DNA from: JAZTZP01 sp045637525 | GTDB taxonomy: Bacteria > Bacillota > Clostridia > UBA1381 | Direction: 5' to 3' | Length of the DNA: 9,527 nucleotides | Assembly: GCA_045637525.1 (NCBI GenBank) | Contig: JAZTZP010000023.1 | Location: forward strand, 1-9,527 | Part shown: positions 5,087 through 9,527 of the stretch, piece by piece | Position numbering within the stretch: the stretch's first letter is position 1 | Layout: each line of letters opens with the position of its first letter | Made by a program: the position numbers and the translations under genes | The notes under the pieces: generated by a model | What the model saw: the letters and a program-made list of their open reading frames with translations, nothing else | The model's database searches: none | Told to the model about the DNA's origin: nothing

Positions 5087-5677
5087 ATGCCAAATATAGT
5101 TACATATCCCAATTAGAGGGTTATAAACATACACCGAGAGGCGGCAAAGTCCGACTTTCTCGGTATAAAAAACGAAAATTGGCAAGCCGCTGCCCGTGAT
5201 TTAGGTGCACACGCACTAATGCTTTATATGTACCTTGCGGCAAATGCGGACGGATTTAATCTTGCATTATCACCCGCCGCCGTAAGACAGGCAACAGGAA
5301 TGCCCCGCTCCACTTATCAAGACCAATTTATTAAGTTAATTGATAAAGGTTATCTTGTTCAAGGGAGCGGAAACGTCTATAATTTTTTTGAAACACCACA
5401 GACGAGCCACGCAAGCAATCAAGCATCTATCACAACTCAAAAGACGGTTGACGTATTGAATTTTGAGGAATGTCCGCTTGACGTGTCCTGTGTTGACCGA
5501 GCCGCTCCAAATGTACCGACAAAGGATATAGAAATAAATAATAACGAAATTCAAATAAATAATAATGGGACAAATAATAGTGTATTAAACGGAGCGGAAA
5601 ACATCTATATACCAAAAGAGAAGATAATAAAAATCCCTGTACCAAAAGCGGAAAGAAAAAAGGAGTTTATATTCTAA
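5087..5677 (+). CDS. Replication-type winged-helix protein with in-frame TAG at codon 10
   Basis: The start is the ATG at 5087, with AAAGGAG upstream. TAG lies at 5114-5116 (codon 10), and the frame is then open to TAA at 5675-5677: 196 residues with the TAG decoded. Read as Gln, the N-terminus is M-P-N-I-V-T-Y-P-N-Q-R-V-I-N-I, resembling the P-N-Q-R/K-V-I start I recall for plasmid and ICE winged-helix proteins. The following W-Q-A-A-A-R-D-L...A-L-M-L-Y-M-Y-L-A-A-N-A-D-G-F and L-S-P-A-A-V-R-Q...G-Y-L-V (about 36-95) fit a replication/DnaD-like winged helix. The C-terminus is Asn-rich and then basic. A restart at 5219 (codon 45) has only a weak ribosome site and would cut off the domain's start. 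Likely role: element replication or regulation. Its stop overlaps the next ATG (TAATG). Confidence 0.7.
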
Positions 5678-6093
5678 TGCCGAACTATGTTGATAATATG
5701 ATAAACTTTCTGAAACGTAAAGGTCTTGCGGATAAATACGAATTTGCGGGAATTTACTGCATTAAAATAGATGATGATATTGTTTATATCGGTAAGAGCC
5801 ATAATATGTTAAGACGTGTTGCATAGCATTATGTAGGTATTAAAAGTCAATCAGAGTTAAAATATCGAATATTAGCCGAGGCACAACGCAAAGGGCATAC
5901 AATAAACTTTGATGTTTTATATTATGCAACAGGTCACGGCTACAATGCCGTAAAAGACGAAATCGGCACAAAAGAGGGTGAGTATATCAGACAATACAAA
6001 CCCGCCTTAAACACGCAAATTCCAAAAGAAACAGACTACCATCTATTTGACGTGTGCCGTGTGCAAACAAAAGAAATATTGAAAACTCTATAA
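5677..6093 (+). CDS. GIY-YIG nuclease with in-frame TAG at codon 50
   Basis: Read from the ATG at 5677 (AAGGAG upstream, overlapping the previous stop) to TAA at 6091, giving 138 residues if TAG at 5824-5826 (codon 50) is decoded. GIY is at 26-28 and YIG at 37-39. R47 is the conserved arginine, followed by V-A-[TAG]-H: the GIY-YIG pattern R-x-x-x-H often has Gln before His, so TAG fits Gln exactly. After it come the catalytic Glu (E100, in E-G-E-Y-I) and P-A-L-N (109-112), all correctly spaced. The TAG lies inside the catalytic domain and there is no Met after it, so without suppression no nuclease can form. All other active-site features are intact. Possible roles are homing-like cleavage, element maintenance or nicking. 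Confidence 0.8.
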
Positions 6094-6098
6094 TAAGA

Positions 6099-6128
6099 GC
6101 GGGAGAGCCATTTTCTCCCGCCTTTTTT
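6099..6128 (+). terminator. Rho-independent terminator of the plus-strand operon
   Basis: GCGGGAGA (6099-6106), a 7-nt loop, TCTCCCGC (6114-6121), then C and TTTTTT (6123-6128). It starts 5 bp after the GIY-YIG stop codon. It is an intact strong terminator. Confidence 0.9.
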
Positions 6129-6189
6129 CTTGTCCGCTATTGGATTAAAATTTGCCGTTCAGAGCCGTGAATTTTCGTCACGTGAGAAA

Positions 6190-7119
6190 TTACATTTTAA
6201 TTCCAACCCTTTTAAATTCCCTTAAAATATTAAATTCCTCTACGTCCTTTTTTAAATCAGAAACAAGAAGATTGAGATAATTTTGTGTTATATCAAGGCT
6301 TGAATGTCCCAAAATCTTTTGAAGTGTCACAACATTGCCGCCCATCAAAACCCATTTCTTTGCAAACGTGTGGCGGTATCTGTGCATACCTGTTTTTTCA
6401 ATGCCCCGCTTCTTGTTGTAATCATAAAAGGAATGATAAACCGTTGACCGTACTAATTGCTTGCCGTACACATTACAAAACAGAAAATCTTCCGCTCCGC
6501 CTTTGCGATATTTCAAATACTCTTGCAATATCCTTTTTATGTCCTCATTGAGCGGAATAATAAGCGGCTTGCGGCTTTTGGTTACATTCACATAAACAAC
6601 GTCCGTGTCAAAGTCCACATCTTTTATTTTGATATTTATTAAACTGTGCTGTCTTAAACCTGTTGACAGCAAAAAATTAGTCATAACCCATACCTTGTAT
6701 TCGGTAAAACCGCAATGTTTTAAATTCGGTTTTCTTAAAAGTACACGCAACTCGTTATCGTTATACGTTTCAATCGGTTGCTTGTCTGCTTTTGGAATTT
6801 GGATTTTGAAATATGGTATGTACTCTTTCCGCATAAAGAAATACATCAATGTTTTAAAATCCCTTGCGTATGTGTATAATGACATATCATTCAACTGCGG
6901 ATTTTCACGCATTTGGATAATAAAATCGTCTATCACGTCTTTGTCAATATCCTTTATCAAAATATCCTCACCGATATATTTCATAATTTGCTTTGTGGAA
7001 TCATTATAATGTCGGAGTGTTCCGTTTCTCAAATTCCTTGCCTTGCAATCCAAAATATACTCGTCACAACCTTGAGAAAATGTTATATCATTTTCAATGT
7101 TCATTTGCATTTTTTTCAT
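6190..7119 (-). CDS. Tyrosine recombinase/integrase of the element
   Basis: A 309-aa site-specific recombinase. An N-terminal core-binding (SAM-like) domain (about 12-110) is followed by the catalytic domain. Visible active-site residues are R156 (T-G-L-R), a beta-hairpin lysine in T-K-S-R-K (181-185), H246-x-x-R249 (H-R-Y-R-H-T-F), H272 (L-G-H-S-S) and nucleophile Y281. The ATG at 7119 (GAGGGA upstream) is preferred to the in-frame ATG at 7158, which lies inside the terminator stem. The gene lies right next to the right attachment site, as expected for the enzyme that inserted the element into the GGGtGRT gene. It points away from the site, downstream of the host operon, and is insulated from it by the element-borne terminator; any read-through could still feed it. 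No obvious own promoter is seen. The stop is TAA. Confidence 0.93.
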   Translation of the reverse strand: MKKMQMNIENDITFSQGCDEYILDCKARNLRNGTLRHYNDSTKQIMKYIGEDILIKDIDKDVIDDFIIQMRENPQLNDMSLYTYARDFKTLMYFFMRKEYIPYFKIQIPKADKQPIETYNDNELRVLLRKPNLKHCGFTEYKVWVMTNFLLSTGLRQHSLINIKIKDVDFDTDVVYVNVTKSRKPLIIPLNEDIKRILQEYLKYRKGGAEDFLFCNVYGKQLVRSTVYHSFYDYNKKRGIEKTGMHRYRHTFAKKWVLMGGNVVTLQKILGHSSLDITQNYLNLLVSDLKKDVEEFNILREFKRVGIKM

Positions 7120-7142
7120 CTGAAATCCCTCGCTTTTGGTAT

Positions 7143-7194
7143 AAAAAAAGTTAGACACGTCATAGCGATTTTGCTAAAAATGACGTGTCTAACT
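7143..7194 (-). terminator. Terminator of the GGGtGRT operon, carried by the element
   Basis: A 14-bp perfect stem: AGTTAGACACGTCA (7149-7162) with 7181-7194. On the minus strand it is followed by a run of T (7148-7143). It is homologous to 1024-1069 with one compensatory base-pair change. It lies between the host gene and the integrase start. Confidence 0.9.
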
Positions 7195-7236
7195 GTAATT
7201 TTTATAATTTCAGATGTCTAAAACCTCAAAAGTGGC

Positions 7237-8235
7237 TTATTTGCTTGCTTCTTCAATAGCAACTGCAACTGCAACAGTCATACCAACCATTGGGTTGTTA
7301 CCTGCACCGATCAAGCCCATCATTTCAACGTGAGCCGGAACTGATGAAGAACCTGCGAATTGTGCGTCTGAATGCATTCTTCCCATTGTATCTGTCATGC
7401 CGTAAGAAGCAGGACCTGCAGCCATGTTATCCGGGTGAAGTGTACGTCCTGTACCGCCGCCTGATGCAACTGAGAAGTATTTCTTACCCTGCTCGATACA
7501 TTCTTTCTTGTATGTACCTGCAACAGGATGCTGGAATCTTGTCGGGTTTGTTGAGTTACCTGTGATTGATACGTCAACGCCTTCAAGATGCATTATAGCA
7601 ACACCTTCACGAACATCGTCGCAGCCGTAGCAGTTAACCTTTGATCTTTCACCATCTGAATAAGCAATCTTTTCAACTACTTCAACTTTACCTGTATAGT
7701 AATCGAACTTTGTTCTGCAATATGTGAATCCGTTAATTCTTGAAATAATCTGAGCGGCATCCTTGCCGAGGCCGTTAAGAATAACTCTTAAAGGCTCTTT
7801 TCTTGCCTTGTTGGCACTCTTTGCAAGACCGATAGCACCTTCAGCGGCAGCGAATGACTCGTGACCTGCCAAGAATGCGAAACACTTTGTTTCTTCACGA
7901 AGGAGCATTGCGCCGAGATTTCCGTGGCCGATACCAACTTTTCTGTCATCTGCAACTGAGCCCGGAATACAGAATGACTGTAAGCCAAGACCGATTTTTT
8001 CAGCCGCGTCAGCAGCCTTTGTGCAGCCGTCCTTTATAGCGATTGCGGCACCTACAATGTAAGCCCAGCAAGCGTTTTCAAAGCAGATCGGCTGAATGCC
8101 TTTTACTAAATTGTATACGTCAATGCCCTTATCGTCGCATATTTGCTTTGCTTCTTCTATTGAAGAAATGCCATGCTTTGCGAGTTCGGCATTAATCTGA
8201 TCTATTCTTCTTTCATAACTCTCGAATAAAGCCAT
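7237..8235 (-). CDS. GGGtGRT family protein (Fe-S assembly-associated)
   Basis: A 332-aa cytoplasmic protein with the family signature S-G-G-G-T-G-R-T-L-H-P (258-268). Several cysteines are present (C33, C51, C56, C71, C89, C118, C173, C202, C205). The family is found in anaerobic Clostridia and archaea, usually beside an IscU-like scaffold gene as here; its exact biochemical role is not known to me. The ATG at 8235 has GAGGAGGG upstream, and the scaffold gene ends 15 bp before. The last ~31 codons are inferred to be element-supplied: homology with the displaced tail at 1115-1210 begins exactly at codon 302, with only synonymous changes plus one near-terminal residue. The reading frame is fully preserved, so the insertion should be neutral for the protein. 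Confidence 0.9.
   Translation of the reverse strand: MALFESYERRIDQINAELAKHGISSIEEAKQICDDKGIDVYNLVKGIQPICFENACWAYIVGAAIAIKDGCTKAADAAEKIGLGLQSFCIPGSVADDRKVGIGHGNLGAMLLREETKCFAFLAGHESFAAAEGAIGLAKSANKARKEPLRVILNGLGKDAAQIISRINGFTYCRTKFDYYTGKVEVVEKIAYSDGERSKVNCYGCDDVREGVAIMHLEGVDVSITGNSTNPTRFQHPVAGTYKKECIEQGKKYFSVASGGGTGRTLHPDNMAAGPASYGMTDTMGRMHSDAQFAGSSSVPAHVEMMGLIGAGNNPMVGMTVAVAVAIEEASK
7251..7332. repeat. Right attachment-site copy
   Basis: A direct repeat of 1129-1210 (79/82). It covers codons 302-328 of the GGGtGRT gene. The likely exchange core is 7313-7332 (20 bp identical), beyond which the host gene continues and homology to the left end stops. The distance between the two copies gives an element of 6122 bp. 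Confidence 0.8.
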
Positions 8236-8250
8236 TTTAAAACCCTCCTC

Positions 8251-8943
8251 TTATTCATGTCTCGGGTCGATAAGCTTTGCAGCATCATCAACACGTCCGT
8301 ACTGGCCGCTTGCCTTTTCAAGTGCTTCGTTTGCGTCCATGCCTTTTCCGATCATTTCCATCATTTTGCCGAGGTGAACGAACTTATAGCCGATTATCTG
8401 ATCATTATCATCAACAGCAAGCTTTGTAATATAACCCTCTGCGAGCTCAAGGTAACGAGGTCCTTTTGCAAGAGTTGCATATGTAGTACCAACCTGGCTT
8501 CTTAAGCCCTTTCCTAAGTCCTCAAGACCGGCACCGATCGGGAGACCGTCCTCTGAGAACGCTGTTTGTGTACGTCCGTAGATAATCTGGAGGAACAATT
8601 CTCTCATAGCTGTGTTGATAGCGTCACAAACGAGGTCTGTGTTCATTGCTTCAAGAATTGTCTTGCCGATAAGGATTTCAGACGCCATAGCTGCTGAGTG
8701 AGTCATACCTGAACATCCGACTGTCTCAACAAGAGCTTCCTGGATAACGCCTTCCTTTACGTTAAGTGTAAGCTTACATGTACCCTGCTGAGGTGCACAC
8801 CAGCCTATACCGTGAGTTAAACCTGAAATATCTTTAATTTCCTTTGCCTGCGTCCATTGTCCTTCCTGTGGGATAGGTGCAGGTCCGTGATATGCGCCCT
8901 TAGCAAGCGGACACATTTTTTCTACTTCACTTGAATACTTCAT
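8251..8943 (-). CDS. IscU/NifU-like Fe-S cluster assembly scaffold protein
   Basis: A 230-aa protein. The core shows H-G-I-G-W-C-A-P (C49), G-T-C-K-L (C56) and V-G-C-S-G-M-T-H-S-A-A-M-A-S-E (C77), the typical IscU-type pocket, with further cysteines C11 and C106. It is longer than classical IscU, with a C-terminal extension of about 100 residues ending near G-Q-Y-G-R-V. It is expected to be a scaffold or related Fe-S handling protein working with the GGGtGRT partner downstream. I chose the ATG at 8943 because AAAGGAG is correctly spaced before it; the upstream in-frame ATG at 9030 would place the leader hairpin and ribosome site inside the coding region. The promoter lies at 9035-9063. Confidence 0.88.
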   Translation of the reverse strand: MKYSSEVEKMCPLAKGAYHGPAPIPQEGQWTQAKEIKDISGLTHGIGWCAPQQGTCKLTLNVKEGVIQEALVETVGCSGMTHSAAMASEILIGKTILEAMNTDLVCDAINTAMRELFLQIIYGRTQTAFSEDGLPIGAGLEDLGKGLRSQVGTTYATLAKGPRYLELAEGYITKLAVDDNDQIIGYKFVHLGKMMEMIGKGMDANEALEKASGQYGRVDDAAKLIDPRHE

Positions 8944-8979
8944 TATAAAATACTGCTCCTTTCGTATTCTGATAAACAT

Positions 8980-8998
8980 ACAGAAACTGCGTTTCTGT
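8980..8998 (-). promoter_or_regulatory. Leader hairpin upstream of the scaffold gene
   Basis: ACAGAAAC (8980-8987) pairs with GTTTCTGT (8991-8998) around a 3-nt loop, in the 5' leader between promoter and ribosome site. No U-run follows, so it is more likely an mRNA stability or protein-binding element than an attenuator. Confidence 0.4.
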
Positions 8999-9034
8999 GT
9001 CATCTTTTCATTCTTTACAGAATGATACATTATA

Positions 9035-9063
9035 ATTATATCATCAAATTATAATTTTTGCAA
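9035..9063 (-). promoter_or_regulatory. Sigma-A promoter of the Fe-S scaffold / GGGtGRT operon
   Basis: On the minus strand TTGCAA (9063-9058), a 17-bp spacer and TATAAT (9040-9035). It lies about 92 bp upstream of the chosen start codon at 8943 and would drive both host genes. Confidence 0.8.
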
Positions 9064-9126
9064 TACCATTTTGCGAAAATTGTAAAATAGTACAAAAAAA
9101 TTATATTGTAATGTCGCGAGTTGGGT

Positions 9127-9443
9127 AAATTATAGTTTAGCGACTTAAATAAGTCGCCAAACGCGATATAAATTCCTAACGGAATTTTCGATATGTGCTA
9201 ACGCACGCGATATGCCTGTCGGCGCGATATGTTTGCTTCGCAAACGTTATGGAAGAAAAAAATGCAAAGCATTTTTTCAATATTTAATCAAACAAAAGCA
9301 ATGCTTTTGTACCTTAACGTTCGGCTTTGGCGAACATATCGCGTTGACTTCAGTCAACATACCGCATGCCGGCAGGCAAATATCGGGTCAGCCACAGGCT
9401 GACATATCGCTATTATAGTTTATCGCAAGATAAACTATAATTT
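9127..9443. mobile_element. MITE-like multi-hairpin element with terminal inverted repeats
   Basis: The ends AAATTATAGTTTA (9127-9139) and TAAACTATAATTT (9431-9443) are a perfect 13-bp inverted repeat. Inside are about eleven hairpins with unrelated stems, among them 9140-9157, 9170-9187, 9195-9206, 9214-9223, 9231-9245, 9257-9277, 9293-9309, 9319-9335, 9343-9358, 9387-9403 and the 13-bp GCAA-loop stem 9412-9441. In the left half they are joined by (G)CGATAT (9163, 9189, 9207, 9224) and in the right half by ATATCG(C) (9336, 9380, 9404), so linkers can pair across the centre. There is no transposase and no plausible gene, so it would be a non-autonomous repeat. Confidence 0.65.
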
Positions 9444-9527
9444 TACTCTCAAGGTTTGTTTTGAAGTTCCGGGGGGTGGTTTTTAAATCCGGTTTAAGGC
9501 AGGATATGATTTTAAATATTTTTTACA
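9444..9527. other. Short right-edge intergenic stretch
   Basis: I see no ORF, ribosome site or clear structure, apart from a GGGGGG run at 9471-9476. Confidence 0.3.

Noticed and set aside
4862..5185. Minus-strand ORF of 107 codons across the start of the plus-strand operon
   Set aside because: It has no ribosome site, its composition is that of an antisense shadow, and the plus strand holds the promoter, ribosome sites and recognised families.
5219..5677. Reading the winged-helix gene from the ATG at 5219 as the real gene
   Set aside because: The ribosome site there is weak and the start would remove part of the domain, while the upstream frame has a strong ribosome site and a matching N-terminus broken only by TAG.
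7119..7158. Integrase start at 7158
   Set aside because: That ATG lies within the terminator stem and has no ribosome site; the ATG at 7119 has GAGGGA upstream.
8943..9030. Fe-S scaffold start at 9030
   Set aside because: The segment contains the leader hairpin and the AAAGGAG site for the ATG at 8943, and it lies almost at the predicted transcription start.
9127..9443. CRISPR array
   Set aside because: The repeated linkers are only 6-7 bp, change orientation at the centre, and the intervening sequences are self-complementary hairpins rather than spacers.

Overview
The window looks like AT-rich gut-type Clostridia (Oscillospirales/Ruminococcaceae-like) chromosome. The evidence is strong AAGGAGG ribosome sites, the GGGtGRT protein / Fe-S scaffold gene pair, SHOCT proteins, and clustered short-hairpin repeats. 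This is inference from gene content; there is no rRNA or marker gene.

Layout. (1) Positions 1-1120 are left host flank: a hairpin-rich repeat, a long inverted repeat (145-216), a small membrane/zinc-ribbon/SHOCT gene on the minus strand, a broken SHOCT tail, and a terminator hairpin. (2) About 1191-7332 is an integrated element of about 6.1 kb, bounded by two 82-bp copies (79/82 identical) of the 3' end of the GGGtGRT gene. Its tyrosine integrase lies next to the right junction. The intact GGGtGRT gene (7237-8235) appears to end in element-supplied codons, 3'UTR and terminator; the displaced native tail remains at 1115-1210. (3) Positions 8251-9063 hold the rest of the host operon (Fe-S scaffold gene and its promoter). 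(4) Positions 9127-9443 hold a MITE-like element made of about 11 short hairpins joined by GCGATAT/ATATCGC linkers.

Inside the element a 472-bp non-coding centre (4361-4832) separates two divergent transcription units. The minus-strand unit encodes two small proteins and a zinc-ribbon/PH-like protein; its promoter has a perfect -35 and -10 separated by a pure TA repeat. A second minus-strand unit encodes a nucleotidyl-cyclase-like protein and a serine recombinase, with its own strong promoter and operator-like palindromes. The plus-strand unit has a strong extended -10 promoter and a good terminator, and holds three tightly packed genes: a small protein, a replication-type winged-helix protein, and a GIY-YIG nuclease.

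Main observation: each of the three plus-strand genes is interrupted by exactly one in-frame TAG, with no TAA, TGA or frameshift, and all three end in TAA. In two of them the TAG falls where glutamine is expected (the R-x-x-Q-H of GIY-YIG, and an N-terminal P-N-Q-R). This suggests TAG-to-Gln recoding or amber-suppression-gated expression confined to one operon, since other genes in the window use TAG as a stop. No suppressor tRNA was found in the window. The alternative is that all three genes are recent amber pseudogenes.
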